Notes: generated by a model from the letters alone, not told the origin. Shown: positions 15,769 through 25,074, counted from the stretch's first letter. The stretch: DNA of 64,000 nucleotides from Clostridiales bacterium (GCA_004555655.1 SFHJ01000018.1:25018-89017); one strand, 5' to 3'. A program made the numbers and translations.

Positions 15769-17875
15769 ATCCTTTTTTAGAATTCAGAATGACACGCAGG
15801 ATGCGCAGCGCCGATTTTTCCAGCGCTACGCGCGTCGGCTCGGCGGCGTAGCGCTCACCGTCGGCCAAAAACATGCCGGTATAGCGCCAATCCACCACGA
15901 GCGAGCGCACAATCGCGCTGTCCTCGCACACGGGTTCGCCACCCAGCGTCACCGCGGGCAGCAGGCACGCGTCAAACGCCCCGGCCGCGATCTCAAAGCC
16001 GAGACCGTACACATCGCGCAGCGCGCTCTGGCCGAGCAGCACTTCACGCCGGCTGCAGGCAATCTGCAGCACCGCCGCGCCATAGGGGCGCACGCCCTCG
16101 GCCATGGCCCTGGCGCAAAGGCCGCTCACCACGGGGTCCTCCGACCAGCGATCGGCAAAGCCCGGCTGCGCGGGCGAGCGCTGCAGCGACGCGCCTGGCG
16201 CAAGCCAAAGATCCACGCCGTATTCGGCCATCTCACGGCCGATCGCCCGGCCCACCGCGCGGATGAGTTCGGGGTCAAACGAACACGCCAGCGCCGATGC
16301 CATGGGAAACGCCGTGCAGTATTGATGGCGCACCGTCTTATCCGCTTCGTCCTTGACCTCTCTTGTCAGCTGCAATCCTTCGCCGCCGGCTGCAATGGTG
16401 AGCGCAGGAACGCCGTAGCGTTCAAGCCCTGCCGACGCGCCCAGTGCGCCGGGTATTTCTGGTGCATGCGCGCCGAACGTGCAGACAAGCTCGCGCAGGC
16501 TGTGATCGTCCATGGCCGCAAGGAACGTAAACGGATTGCACCGGCCCGCCTTCACGTCGGCGAGCGTATAGCTGTTTCCGTCCGGGCGGCAGCCGGAAAA
16601 CTCGCGGCCCTTCCTGCGGCTGCGGCGCGGCAGGTTCCGGTCGGACAGGCGGATGGCGCATCTGCGCGCGGCGGCCAGCTCCTCCGCCTCGCCGGAATAG
16701 GTAAACGGCTGCACGCCCGTGCGGCTGCGGCTGAGACCCGGCGCCATATGCAGCGGCGAAACGGCCTGCACCACGGCGCTGCGCGTGACGCGCAGCGAGC
16801 CCGCGATGCAGCTGGCGCGGCAGCTGGTGCCGATGCGGATATCATAATAGCCGTCTTCGAGCACATAGCTCGACGCATCCTCGTGGAAGACCGACAGCTC
16901 TGTCACCGGAAACCGCAGCTGCAGCGTCTGGCTCTCGCCGGGCGCGAGCAGCGCGCTTTTTTTGAAGCAGTCAAGAAAATACACCGGCCGCTCGCTGTGG
17001 CCCTCGTGCGACACGTAGACCTGCACCAGCTCCTGCACAGGCCAGCGCTCGCCTGTGTTTTCAACCGTCGCCGACACGGTCACGTCGCAGCCGTCCAGCC
17101 CCACCGCCACCTCGCCGAGCTCCGCCTTGCCGTAGCCGAGGCCGTAGCCGAAGGGATAGCGCACGTCCTTACCGAAGGTGTCAAAATAGCGGTAGCCCGT
17201 GAACACGTCCGGCTGCGCGCAGGCCTCGTCAAAATCGGCTGCGCACATGGGCCACGTGTGCGCAAGATGCCCGCTGGGTACGGCCTTGCCGGTCAGCACG
17301 TCACACAGCGCCAGTCCCGCCTCCTGCCCGGCCACGCCCAGCAGCAGCACTGCGCCGCACGCCAGCGCAGCATCAGAAAGCTCGATAAAGCCCGGGGTGT
17401 TGAGCACCAGCACGACGCGCGAAAACGCACCCGTGACGAGCTGCAGCATCTGTTCTTCCTCGTCTGTCAGCTGCAGCCGCCCGTCCTCCGCTGCGCGCGT
17501 GATGACGACGACAGCTGCATCGTTATTTTCCGCAAACTCCTCCATACTGACACTGCCAAGCGGCATCTGGCTTCCGTCCGGATGTCCAAGCGCCCAGGTG
17601 CGGTATTTGTGGCTGAGCAGGCCGTCGACCGTCAGCTTCTCCGACGCACACAGGCCATCGAGGATATTCACCGTGCGCCACGGCGTCATGCCCGCGCTGC
17701 AGAAGGCTGTGGCAATCTGCCCGGCACCGAAGACGGCCACGCGCAGCGGCGCACCGTCCTGCTTCAGCAGCGGCAAGGTATTTGCAACGTTTTTTAACAG
17801 CACACATCCGGCCGCGGCCGCTGTACGCGATACGAGCGCGTGATCGTGCATTCTCGGTGTAGCTTCCATAGGCAT
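15767..17875 (-). CDS. glycoside hydrolase family 3-like protein with swapped domain order
   Basis: About 702 residues. The first part is the GH3 C-terminal domain (AAAAGCVLLKNVANTLPLL onward), then a fibronectin-III-like domain (about 270-380), then the GH3 barrel domain at the end. This reversed order is known from Ruminococcus and Butyrivibrio beta-glucosidases. Catalytic features look eroded. The glucose-binding DGP segment is replaced by AAGGEGLQL, and the KHF segment is absent (VLQIACSRRE in its place). The nucleophile region reads FLADGE (Asp about 672). It may be a divergent enzyme or a pseudoenzyme. Start 17875 is best spaced after AAGGAGAAGA; 17869 and 17890 are alternatives. No signal peptide. 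Confidence 0.8.
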   Translation of the reverse strand: MPMEATPRMHDHALVSRTAAAAGCVLLKNVANTLPLLKQDGAPLRVAVFGAGQIATAFCSAGMTPWRTVNILDGLCASEKLTVDGLLSHKYRTWALGHPDGSQMPLGSVSMEEFAENNDAAVVVITRAAEDGRLQLTDEEEQMLQLVTGAFSRVVLVLNTPGFIELSDAALACGAVLLLGVAGQEAGLALCDVLTGKAVPSGHLAHTWPMCAADFDEACAQPDVFTGYRYFDTFGKDVRYPFGYGLGYGKAELGEVAVGLDGCDVTVSATVENTGERWPVQELVQVYVSHEGHSERPVYFLDCFKKSALLAPGESQTLQLRFPVTELSVFHEDASSYVLEDGYYDIRIGTSCRASCIAGSLRVTRSAVVQAVSPLHMAPGLSRSRTGVQPFTYSGEAEELAAARRCAIRLSDRNLPRRSRRKGREFSGCRPDGNSYTLADVKAGRCNPFTFLAAMDDHSLRELVCTFGAHAPEIPGALGASAGLERYGVPALTIAAGGEGLQLTREVKDEADKTVRHQYCTAFPMASALACSFDPELIRAVGRAIGREMAEYGVDLWLAPGASLQRSPAQPGFADRWSEDPVVSGLCARAMAEGVRPYGAAVLQIACSRREVLLGQSALRDVYGLGFEIAAGAFDACLLPAVTLGGEPVCEDSAIVRSLVVDWRYTGMFLADGERYAAEPTRVALEKSALRILRVILNSKKG

Positions 17876-17968
17876 TCTTCTCCTTCGCATTTGTCATATC
17901 ATATCATATCTTTCAGCAATGCGAAACGGGAAAAACAGAAATTTCCCGTTTTTTCTTGCCGGATTGCA

Positions 17969-18020
17969 TTTACAAGGTTTTACAAAAAGTTCACGCAAAG
18001 CGCGCCGCTTGGGCTATAAT
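17969..18020 (+). promoter_or_regulatory. promoter of the two-component operon with direct-repeat operator
   Basis: TATAAT (18015-18020) lacks a standard -35. Instead TTTACA (17969), TTTACA (17979) and TTCACG (17990) are spaced 10-11 bp apart, like the direct repeats bound by OmpR/PhoB-type regulators. TTTACAAAAAGTTCA (17979-17993) recurs with one mismatch before htrA, suggesting autoactivation. Confidence 0.6.
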
Positions 18021-18056
18021 ATGGTTGAAACGAAAGAAGAGAAGGAGGAATGAAGC

Positions 18057-18740
18057 ATGGCGAAAACCGTTCTGATCGTGGAAGACGAGCAAAATATCGC
18101 GGAGCTTCTGCGGATGTATCTGGAAAAAGAGGGCTATACCACGGCCGTCGCGTCCGACGGCGCGCAGGGCGTCGAGCAGTTCCGGCGCGTACATCCGGAT
18201 CTGGTGCTGCTGGACATCATGCTGCCGATTCTGGACGGCTGGGGCGTGCTGCAGAAGATCCGGCAGGAGGCGCAGACGCCCGTCATCATGCTCACCGCCA
18301 AGGGTGAGACGAGCGACAAGGTCTCGGGCCTCAAACAGGGCGCGGATGACTATATCACCAAGCCCTTTGAAATGAAAGAAGTGCTGGCGCGCATCGAGGC
18401 GGTGCTGCGCCGCGCATCGGGTGACGACAAGAGCAAGGCCCGCCGCCTGACGTTTGACAAACTTATCATCGACCTCGATTCGTTCGAGCTGATCGTAGAC
18501 GGCAAGCGCGTCGAGACCCCGCCCAAGGAGATGGAGCTTTTGTACCATCTGGCCTCGTCTCCCAACCGCGTCTATACGCGCAACCAGCTGCTCGACGAGG
18601 TGTGGGGCTTTGACTACTTCGGCGACAGCCGCACGGTGGACGTGCACGTCAAGCGCCTGCGTGAAAAGCTCGAGGGCGTCTCGGATCAGTGGTCCCTCAA
18701 GACCGTCTGGGGCGTGGGATATAAATTTGAGGTCGTGTAA
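18057..18740 (+). CDS. OmpR/PhoB-family response regulator
   Basis: A 227-residue DNA-binding response regulator. The receiver domain has acidic residues ED near position 9-10, phospho-acceptor D53 in VLLDIMLPI, the switch Thr in MLTAKG and Lys102 in TKPF. The C-terminal winged helix contains PPKEMELLYHLASSPNRVYTR and the recognition region DSRTVDVHVKRLREKL. The ribosome site GAAGGAGGAATGAAGC precedes ATG 18057. The kinase gene follows after 3 nt. The likely targets are its own promoter and the htrA promoter, from the shared box. Confidence 0.95.
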   Translation: MAKTVLIVEDEQNIAELLRMYLEKEGYTTAVASDGAQGVEQFRRVHPDLVLLDIMLPILDGWGVLQKIRQEAQTPVIMLTAKGETSDKVSGLKQGADDYITKPFEMKEVLARIEAVLRRASGDDKSKARRLTFDKLIIDLDSFELIVDGKRVETPPKEMELLYHLASSPNRVYTRNQLLDEVWGFDYFGDSRTVDVHVKRLREKLEGVSDQWSLKTVWGVGYKFEVV

Positions 18741-18743
18741 CAC

Positions 18744-20174
18744 ATGAAAACGACCTTCAGCCGGCAGTTCACCATGATCGCCGCGCTGCTGCTGGTGTGC
18801 ATGCTCATCACGGGCATCTCGTTTTTGACGTTGATGAGAAGCTCCCTGCAGACGCAGGCCGTCGACACGCTGCGCGGCAACGCCGAAGCCGTGGCAAATC
18901 TTGCCCGCGCCTACGACTCGGCCGGCGCACTGGAGAGCAGCTGGGATTTTCGCATGAGTCTGTCCTTCTTCTCCGAGATCGGCGGCGCCGAGGCGCTGGT
19001 CTGCGACGAGACGGGCACAGTGCTGCTGTGCTCGTGCAGTGAGCTGAGCTGCTCGCATCTTGGAAAGACCGTCGATCCTGCCTTCACAGCCGCCATTGCG
19101 CGCGGCGGCAAAGCGCCGGAGACCGACATTCTGCATGGGATTTACGACGAGCCGCGCTATATCACGGGCGTCTGTATCAGCTCTGACGCGACGGGCGAGA
19201 CGATCGGCTACGTCATCGTCTCGTCGGCCATGACGCAGACGCTGGAGCTTGTGTCGCACAGCGTCGCGCTCTTCCTCTACCCGGCGATGATCGTCATCGT
19301 GATCTCGCTCGCGGCCGCGACGTTCTTCTCGCGCAGCCAGGTGCGGCCTCTGGCGCAGGTGGCCGAGACGGCCCGGCGCTATGGCCGGGGCGACCTGTCC
19401 GCGCGCGTGGAGGTCTCGGAAAAGAATACGCGCGAGATCAACGACCTGGCGCAGGCGTTCAACGCCATGGCCACCTCGCTGGAGGAATCCGAGCAGCGCA
19501 GGCAGGAATTTGTCGCCAACGTCTCACACGAGCTGAAAACGCCCATGACCACCATCGGCGGCTACATCGACGGCATGCTCGACGGCACCATCCCGCCGGA
19601 AAAGCAGCAGCACTATATGCAGATCGTCTCCAGCGAGGTGCGCAGGCTCTCGCGGCTTGTGCGCAACATGCTCGACATTGCGCGCATGCAGGCGCAGGGC
19701 ATCGACGAAAGCCGCAAGACACGCTTCGACCTGGGCGAGGCGATGAGCGACGTGCTCATCACCTTCGAGCAGAAGATCAACGCCAAGCACCTGCAGGTGA
19801 GCGTCGATCTGCCCGAAAAGCCGGTCTGGACGCGGGCCGAGCGCGACAGCATCACGCAGGTATTCTACAACCTGCTCGACAACGCCATTAAATTCTGCAC
19901 GCCCGGCGGCAATCTGTCGCTGTTTCTCAGCGTCAAATCGTCCACGGCCTGCGCCGTGGTGCAGAACACCGGCCCGACCATCGCGCCCGAGGAGCTGCCG
20001 CTGCTGTTTGACCGCTTCCACAAGGCCGACAAGAGCCGCTCGGCCGACCGCGAGGGCTGGGGGCTCGGGCTCTATATCGCCAAGACCATCGTCGGCGCGC
20101 ACGGCGGCGATATCTGGGCCGAGAGTGAAAACGGCGTCACACGCTTCAGCTTCACCCTGCCCGTCGTACGCTGA
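18744..20174 (+). CDS. membrane sensor histidine kinase
   Basis: A 476-residue HisKA kinase. TM1 is at about 8-31 (FTMIAALLLVCMLITGIS), then an extracytoplasmic sensor of about 140 residues with several cysteines (LLCSCSELSCSHLG), and TM2 at about 173-195. HAMP follows, then the phospho-acceptor H262 in NVSHELKTPMTTIGGY. The ATPase has an N box (NLLDNAIKFC) and a G-rich lid (WGLGLYIAKTIVGAHGG). It phosphorylates the adjacent regulator. The HtrA gene downstream suggests an envelope-stress input. Confidence 0.95.
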   Translation: MKTTFSRQFTMIAALLLVCMLITGISFLTLMRSSLQTQAVDTLRGNAEAVANLARAYDSAGALESSWDFRMSLSFFSEIGGAEALVCDETGTVLLCSCSELSCSHLGKTVDPAFTAAIARGGKAPETDILHGIYDEPRYITGVCISSDATGETIGYVIVSSAMTQTLELVSHSVALFLYPAMIVIVISLAAATFFSRSQVRPLAQVAETARRYGRGDLSARVEVSEKNTREINDLAQAFNAMATSLEESEQRRQEFVANVSHELKTPMTTIGGYIDGMLDGTIPPEKQQHYMQIVSSEVRRLSRLVRNMLDIARMQAQGIDESRKTRFDLGEAMSDVLITFEQKINAKHLQVSVDLPEKPVWTRAERDSITQVFYNLLDNAIKFCTPGGNLSLFLSVKSSTACAVVQNTGPTIAPEELPLLFDRFHKADKSRSADREGWGLGLYIAKTIVGAHGGDIWAESENGVTRFSFTLPVVR

Positions 20175-20182
20175 CGGAGGGA

Positions 20183-20225
20183 TTTACAAAACGTTCAACA
20201 TTCTGTCCGGAATTGCGGGTATACT
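20183..20225 (+). promoter_or_regulatory. htrA promoter with the same regulator box
   Basis: TTTACAAAACGTTCA (20183-20197) matches 14 of 15 bases of the box at 17979-17993. TATACT follows at 20220-20225, at almost the same distance (22 versus 21 bp). The parallel geometry implies both promoters are driven by the response regulator. Confidence 0.6.
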
Positions 20226-20293
20226 TGCAGTATAGCCCCGGTTCTCCTGCGGGAGTCCGCCGGATTTTTTCAACAGTTTCCGAGGTGTCCTCT

Positions 20294-21655
20294 ATGAGCT
20301 ATTACGATGAAAACGGCTTCTATGACGACAATTCCATATATCCCTATGATGACGTGCCCACAGGCAGCTACTATCCCCCCGCGGGAAAGACGCCCATGAG
20401 CTCCAGCCGCCACAAGCGCAGGCTGAACGCGCTGCTGGGCATTGTTGCGCTGCTGCTGCTCGTTGCGCTGACGGCGGGCGTGTTCTATGTGGTGCGCAAC
20501 TTCGGCGTCTCGGTGGAGCGCACGGAAGACGGCTTTACCTTCTCCCTCGGCGCCAGGCAGGCCCAGGCTGAAGAGGCGCCCGCCGTGCAGCAGCCCACTG
20601 CGCAGCAGCCGTCCGTACCCGACACGCACACGGACGTGGCGGACACGCAGCCAGCCCCCACGCCCATCGGCACGGGCACCACACTGACCATCACGGATTC
20701 GCCGCGCTCGGTGCCGACGCGCCCGTCCGATGAAGACGATGCGCTCAGCCTGCAGGAGATCTACCAGCGGGTCATCGGCAGCGTCGTATCCATCTCCTCC
20801 GCCACGCCCACGGGCACGGCCAGCGGCACGGGCATCATCATGTCCGAAGACGGCTACGTCATCACGAACCACCATGTCGTAAGCGGCGCGCAGGTCATCT
20901 CCGTGCTCACCAGCAGCGACGAGCAGTACGACGCCATCCTCATCGGCAGCGACGAGATCAGCGACATCGCCGTGCTGAAGATGGACGCTTCCGGTCTGCA
21001 GCCGGCGCAGTTCGGCGATTCGAACCAGCTGCGCGTGGGCGATGCCGTGGTTGCCATCGGTGACCCGCTCGGCGTGCAGCTGCGCGGCACGATGACAAAC
21101 GGCATCATCTCGGCCATCAACCGCGACCTCACCGTGGACGACCGTACGATGACGCTGATCCAGACCAACGCCGCGCTCAATAACGGCAACTCCGGCGGGC
21201 CGCTCATCAACTGCTACGGGCAGGTCGTGGGCATCAACACGATGAAAATGAGCTCGTACTATTCCTCCGCCAGCGTCGAGGGGCTCGGCTTCGCCATTCC
21301 CATTGCCGTCGCCAAGCCCATCATCGACGAGCTGATTGAAAACGGCTACGTCGCCGGGCGGCCGGCCATCGGCATCACGGGCGAAACACTGCCGCAGACA
21401 TTCCGGACGTATTACCACCTGCCGTCCGGCATCTATGTCACCTCCGTCGCCGAGGGCAGCGACGCCAAGGCCAAGGGTCTTGCCGAGGGCGACGTCATTA
21501 CCGCCATCAACGACACGCCTGTGACCTCGATCAGCGAACTGAACACGGTGAAGAACCAGTTCGTCGCAGGCGACACCGTGACGCTCACCGTCTACCGCGG
21601 CGGGAAATACTATCTGGTTGAGATCACGCTGATCGATCAGGCGACAGGAAAATAA
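20294..21655 (+). CDS. HtrA/DegP-type membrane-anchored serine protease
   Basis: A 453-residue protease. The acidic, tyrosine-rich cytoplasmic N-terminus is followed by one TM helix (about 44-68) and a Pro/Thr-rich linker. The trypsin-like domain has triad H194 (TNHHVV), D224 (SDIAVLKM) and S300 (NNGNSGGPL). A PDZ domain covers about 355-445 (GIYVTSVAEGSDAKAKGLAEGD). It degrades or refolds damaged exported proteins. The start at 20294 follows GAGGTG and places the protein in the usual topology; the open frame upstream is promoter DNA. Located 119 nt after the kinase and probably regulated by it. Confidence 0.95.
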   Translation: MSYYDENGFYDDNSIYPYDDVPTGSYYPPAGKTPMSSSRHKRRLNALLGIVALLLLVALTAGVFYVVRNFGVSVERTEDGFTFSLGARQAQAEEAPAVQQPTAQQPSVPDTHTDVADTQPAPTPIGTGTTLTITDSPRSVPTRPSDEDDALSLQEIYQRVIGSVVSISSATPTGTASGTGIIMSEDGYVITNHHVVSGAQVISVLTSSDEQYDAILIGSDEISDIAVLKMDASGLQPAQFGDSNQLRVGDAVVAIGDPLGVQLRGTMTNGIISAINRDLTVDDRTMTLIQTNAALNNGNSGGPLINCYGQVVGINTMKMSSYYSSASVEGLGFAIPIAVAKPIIDELIENGYVAGRPAIGITGETLPQTFRTYYHLPSGIYVTSVAEGSDAKAKGLAEGDVITAINDTPVTSISELNTVKNQFVAGDTVTLTVYRGGKYYLVEITLIDQATGK

Positions 21656-21665
21656 CGACAGAAAT

Positions 21666-21700
21666 AACGCCGGAGAACGGGTTCGTCCTCCGGCGTTTTT
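21666..21700. terminator. terminator between htrA and typA
   Basis: A 10-bp stem AACGCCGGAG/CTCCGGCGTT (21666-21675 with 21688-21697) plus T run, between convergent genes. Confidence 0.85.
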
Positions 21701-21709
21701 CTGCAGTAT

Positions 21710-23530
21710 TTATTGTCTGCTCTTCATCACGGCACGCATTCTGGCCGAGTGGTCGAGGATGCGCTTGCGCATGCGCAGATTTTTCGGCGTGACCTCCAGC
21801 AGCTCGTCGTCGGCCAGGTATTCCAGGCACTGCTCAAGCGAGAGGATCTTGGGCGGCGCGAGCCGGATGGCGTCGTCAGAGCCTGCGGCGCGCATATTTG
21901 TCAGCTGCTTTTTCTTGCAGACGTTGACGGACATATCCTCGTTGCGATTACAGATGCCGACAATCATGCCCGCATAGACCTCGACGCCCGGGCCGATAAA
22001 CAGCGTGCCGCGGTCCTGCACGTTGCCGAGGCCGTAGGCGCACGCCTCGCCCGTTTCAAATGCAACCAGAGAGCCGGTCTGCCGGCGCTCGATCTCGCCC
22101 TTCACGGGCGCGTAGGAATCGAGCGTGGAGGCCATGATGCCCTCGCCGCGCGTATCGGTCAAAAACTCATTGCGGTAGCCGAACAGGCCGCGCGTCGGCA
22201 CCAGAAATTCCAGCCGCATCCGGCTGCCGATGGGGGTCATGGTGGTCAGCTCGCCCTTGCGCTGCGAAATCTTGTCGATGACCGCGCCGACGGAGTTTTC
22301 CGGGACGTCGGCGACCATGCGCTCAATCGGCTCGCAGAGCTTGCCGTCGATCTCCTTGTTCAGGACGTGCGGCGTGGAGACCTGGAATTCATAGCCCTCG
22401 CGGCGCATCGTCTCGATGAGGATCGACAGGTGCATCTCACCGCGTCCGGCAACGTTGAACGAGTCCGTGCCGACCTCGGTCACATGCAGCGACACGTCTT
22501 TCAGCAGTTCGCGCTGCAGCCGGTCGCGCAGATTGCGCGAGGTGACATACTTGCCCTCGCGGCCGGCAAACGGCGAATCGTTGATGGAGAAGGTCATTTC
22601 GATTGTCGGATCGGAGATCTTCACAAACGGCAGCGGTTCGGGGCTGTCGAGCGCGCAGATGGTGCGGCCGATGGTGATATCGGAGATGCCGGAGAACGCC
22701 ACGATCTCACCGGCGCTGGCCGACTGGATCGGGCTGCGGCCCAGGCCCGTGAACTCATACAGCGCGACAATCTTCGCCTTCTGCCTGAGGGACGAGTCAT
22801 GGTAGTCGGTAACAAGTACCTCCTGATTCTGGTTGATGGTACCGCGCTCGATGCGGCCGATGCCGATACGGCCGACAAATTCGTTATAGTCGATCGACGA
22901 CACCAGTACCTGCAGCGGGCCGTCCGCCTCGCCCTTGGGCGGGTCGATATAGCTGATGATCGTCTCGAACAGCGGCACCAGATCCTTGCCGGGATCGTCG
23001 GGGCCGTAGGACGACGTACCCTGCCGGGCAGAGCAGAAAATGGTGGGAGAGTCGAACTGTTCCTCGGTGGCGTTGAGGTCGAGCAGGAGCTCGAGCACCT
23101 CGTCCATGACCTCATGCACGCGTGCGTCGGGCCGGTCGATCTTATTGACGACCACGATGACCTTGTGGCCCAGCTCCAGCGCCTTCTGCAGCACAAAGCG
23201 CGTCTGCGGCATCGGGCCCTCAGCGGCATCGACCAGCAGCAGGACGCCGTCAACCATCTTGAGGATACGCTCAACCTCGCCGGAGAAGTCGGCGTGGCCC
23301 GGGGTATCGACGATATTGATCTTGTAATCTTTATAATGAACGGCGGTGTTCTTGGCCAGAATCGTGATGCCGCGCTCGCGCTCGAGATCGCCCGAGTCCA
23401 TCACGCGGTCGGCCACGACCTGGTTTTCGCGGTACACACCGCCCTGCTTCAGCATTTCATCGACCAGCGTCGTCTTGCCGTGGTCGACATGCGCGATGAT
23501 CGCAATGTTTCTGATCTTGTCCTGCGTCAT
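21710..23530 (-). CDS. typA: ribosome-associated GTPase TypA/BipA
   Basis: A 606-residue translational GTPase implicated in 50S assembly and stress growth. G1 is [15 protein letters not shown], switch [19 protein letters not shown] and G4 [11 protein letters not shown]-like domains II, III and V follow, with the TypA-specific C-terminal domain (ANNERTIFIES-like region [15 protein letters not shown] and the terminal [22 protein letters not shown]). The start at 23530 (MTQDKIRN) follows AAAGGGGCG. Monocistronic with its own promoter. Confidence 0.97.
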   Translation of the reverse strand: MTQDKIRNIAIIAHVDHGKTTLVDEMLKQGGVYRENQVVADRVMDSGDLERERGITILAKNTAVHYKDYKINIVDTPGHADFSGEVERILKMVDGVLLLVDAAEGPMPQTRFVLQKALELGHKVIVVVNKIDRPDARVHEVMDEVLELLLDLNATEEQFDSPTIFCSARQGTSSYGPDDPGKDLVPLFETIISYIDPPKGEADGPLQVLVSSIDYNEFVGRIGIGRIERGTINQNQEVLVTDYHDSSLRQKAKIVALYEFTGLGRSPIQSASAGEIVAFSGISDITIGRTICALDSPEPLPFVKISDPTIEMTFSINDSPFAGREGKYVTSRNLRDRLQRELLKDVSLHVTEVGTDSFNVAGRGEMHLSILIETMRREGYEFQVSTPHVLNKEIDGKLCEPIERMVADVPENSVGAVIDKISQRKGELTTMTPIGSRMRLEFLVPTRGLFGYRNEFLTDTRGEGIMASTLDSYAPVKGEIERRQTGSLVAFETGEACAYGLGNVQDRGTLFIGPGVEVYAGMIVGICNRNEDMSVNVCKKKQLTNMRAAGSDDAIRLAPPKILSLEQCLEYLADDELLEVTPKNLRMRKRILDHSARMRAVMKSRQ

Positions 23531-23573
23531 ATGCTGCGCCCCTTTCTTTTGATGCGGAATCTCACGAAAAAAT

Positions 23574-23602
23574 ATTCTAGCACAGTCATTTCCCAATTAC
23601 AA
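23574..23602 (-). promoter_or_regulatory. promoter of typA
   Basis: Minus-strand TTGTAA (23597-23602), 17 nt, TAGAAT (23574-23579). Confidence 0.65.
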
Positions 23603-23630
23603 GATTTTTAGTCTGTTTTATCGTGGAAAT

Positions 23631-23655
23631 TCGCCGTCTTTTTCGGCGATTTTTT
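23631..23655 (+). terminator. terminator-like hairpin ahead of the ferritin-like gene
   Basis: TCGCCG (23631-23636) pairs with CGGCGA (23644-23649), followed by six T. No gene ends here on the plus strand, so it may be an attenuator or the end of a short transcript. Confidence 0.5.
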
Positions 23656-23727
23656 GTGATTTTCTTCCTGCCGGGACAGAGGCAAACCGGTGCGGCCGCT
23701 CATATGATGGACGGAAGGAGGGATTTC

Positions 23728-24228
23728 ATGAGCAACATTGACCCCAAGCAGGCCGAGCGTGTCTGGAGCCGCGTGATGGGCGTGTCGTGCCCGGTGGACA
23801 CGATGAAGCAAAAGCCCCAGATGTGCGAGCAGAAGCCTGTGCTGAACGAAGAGGCGCTGCTCGATCTGATCGAGGATGAGCTGCGCGACCACGCGACCTA
23901 CTGCCACCTCGCCTGCATGGCGCGCGGGTGCGTGCGCCGGACGCTGCAGTGCATCGCAGCCGATGAAAAGCGGCATGCAAAGATGCTGTCCGCCATGTAT
24001 TACATCCTGACCGGCAAAAAGGCGTGCCCCGAGCCGGCGCGACCGGCATGCGTGGCGTGCCTGAACGAGGCGCTGCGCGAGCAGTACGCTGGCGAGCTGA
24101 AAGGACACCGGCAATACGCGGAGCTGGCCCAGCGCGCAGGCGAGCATGCGTGTACATTTGAAAGCCTCGCGGCTGACGAGTGCCGCCACGCGCAGATGCT
24201 CTATTCGCTGCTGCAGCACTGCCTGTAG
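23728..24228 (+). CDS. ferritin-like/rubrerythrin-type di-iron protein
   Basis: A 166-residue four-helix protein with two matching half-sites. The glutamate-bearing helices are DLIEDELRDHATYCHLA and EQYAGELKGHRQYAELA, and the ExxH helices are AADEKRHAKML and AADECRHAQML. This is the ligand set of ferritin-like di-iron carboxylate proteins. It lacks a rubredoxin tail and has scattered cysteines. A role in peroxide or iron handling is inferred from fold only. ATG 23728 follows GGAAGGAGGGATTTC. The frame extends upstream, but that part has no family match. Confidence 0.82.
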   Translation: MSNIDPKQAERVWSRVMGVSCPVDTMKQKPQMCEQKPVLNEEALLDLIEDELRDHATYCHLACMARGCVRRTLQCIAADEKRHAKMLSAMYYILTGKKACPEPARPACVACLNEALREQYAGELKGHRQYAELAQRAGEHACTFESLAADECRHAQMLYSLLQHCL

Positions 24229-24234
24229 TATTTT

Positions 24235-24268
24235 TGACCGCCGGACGAACCGGCGGTCATATTTTTTT
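24235..24268 (+). terminator. terminator after the ferritin-like gene
   Basis: A 10-bp stem TGACCGCCGG/CCGGCGGTCA followed by TATTTTTTT. Confidence 0.88.
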
Positions 24269-24331
24269 CCAAATTCATGCAGCCCAACCAACCCCCTAAT
24301 TTGTCTTGTAATAATGAAATTAGTGTATATG

Positions 24332-24360
24332 CTGACAACTATTTGTTGATTTGCTATATT
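24332..24360 (+). promoter_or_regulatory. promoter of the orphan secreted protein gene
   Basis: CTGACA (24332-24337), 17 nt, TATATT (24355-24360), in markedly AT-rich DNA. Confidence 0.55.
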
Positions 24361-24397
24361 CAAATAAAGCAGCAATATATAAAATGGGGGGTGCAAT

Positions 24398-24847
24398 ATG
24401 AAACAAATACTGATCTTCTGTTTTGTAATCCTGTTGCTCGTTGGCATAGGGCTGCTGATGCCAAACACAGAGGCTGCGCAAAAAAACGGATATGACACAG
24501 AAGTAGTCGTACCAACAGGAACGGAAGACCTTAGTATGGCAATCGTCTATCAGGGGCAACTCTACCAAACGTCTATGCCATATGAGATTGACCTGCCCGA
24601 AGACGCAATAATGGTCGGTCAGATTTGCGAGGTCACCAGCAATCCTCAACGGGAACTTGCGTGTACTGAGGGTACCGTTGGTGACAATGTGTACGTATTC
24701 GAATTCGAAGGGAATCTGTGCATCGCGAGGGAACTGTCAACTCCGAAAGACACACCGCCAACAGATGCAAAAAACATGCTTCGTGGGAAAGTCATTGGTA
24801 TGAGCGCTGATGATGTGCGTCGATATAAAAACACAGATAAGAACTGA
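24398..24847 (+). CDS. hypothetical membrane-anchored or secreted protein in AT-rich island
   Basis: A 149-residue protein that I do not recognise. An N-terminal hydrophobic helix (ILIFCFVILLLVGIGLLMP) acts as anchor or signal peptide without a lipobox. The remainder is a small acidic, beta-rich extracytoplasmic domain with two cysteines (ICEVTSN and LACTEG) that could form a disulfide. It ends in a charged tail. Base composition is far lower in GC than neighbouring genes and it uses codons such as ATA that are rare around it, so recent acquisition is likely. The ribosome site is GGGGGGTG. No partner gene is present. Confidence 0.6.
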   Translation: MKQILIFCFVILLLVGIGLLMPNTEAAQKNGYDTEVVVPTGTEDLSMAIVYQGQLYQTSMPYEIDLPEDAIMVGQICEVTSNPQRELACTEGTVGDNVYVFEFEGNLCIARELSTPKDTPPTDAKNMLRGKVIGMSADDVRRYKNTDKN

Positions 24848-25032
24848 TCGTTAATATGGCATTCGGAAGAATACGAATGAAGCCAATTTCGCAAACAATT
24901 TATCATGCATTAAATACCGGAAGACCCGTTCAGACGCTACTCTCAACATGTCAAACTTTGTATATGTAAGTGAGAGCCGGACGTACCCAACAATCATAGA
25001 CTATATTTATTGACGCAGCTATCCAATTTTTA
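24848..25032. other. AT-rich non-coding stretch
   Basis: No convincing reading frame, RNA or repeat seen. It continues the low-GC composition of the preceding gene and ends at the udk terminator. Confidence 0.5.
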
Positions 25033-25074
25033 TGACAAAACGGCTCCCGCCAACCGGCGGGAGCCGTTTTGTCA
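25033..25074. terminator. terminator after udk
   Basis: A 19-bp stem (25033-25051 with 25056-25074) with an AACC loop. Its right arm includes the udk stop codon. Confidence 0.88.

Noticed and set aside
21713..23611. A 632-codon open frame on the plus strand opposite typA
   Set aside because: It is the antisense of a highly conserved GTPase gene in GC-rich DNA, has no ribosome site and an arginine/alanine/histidine-rich composition without domain motifs.
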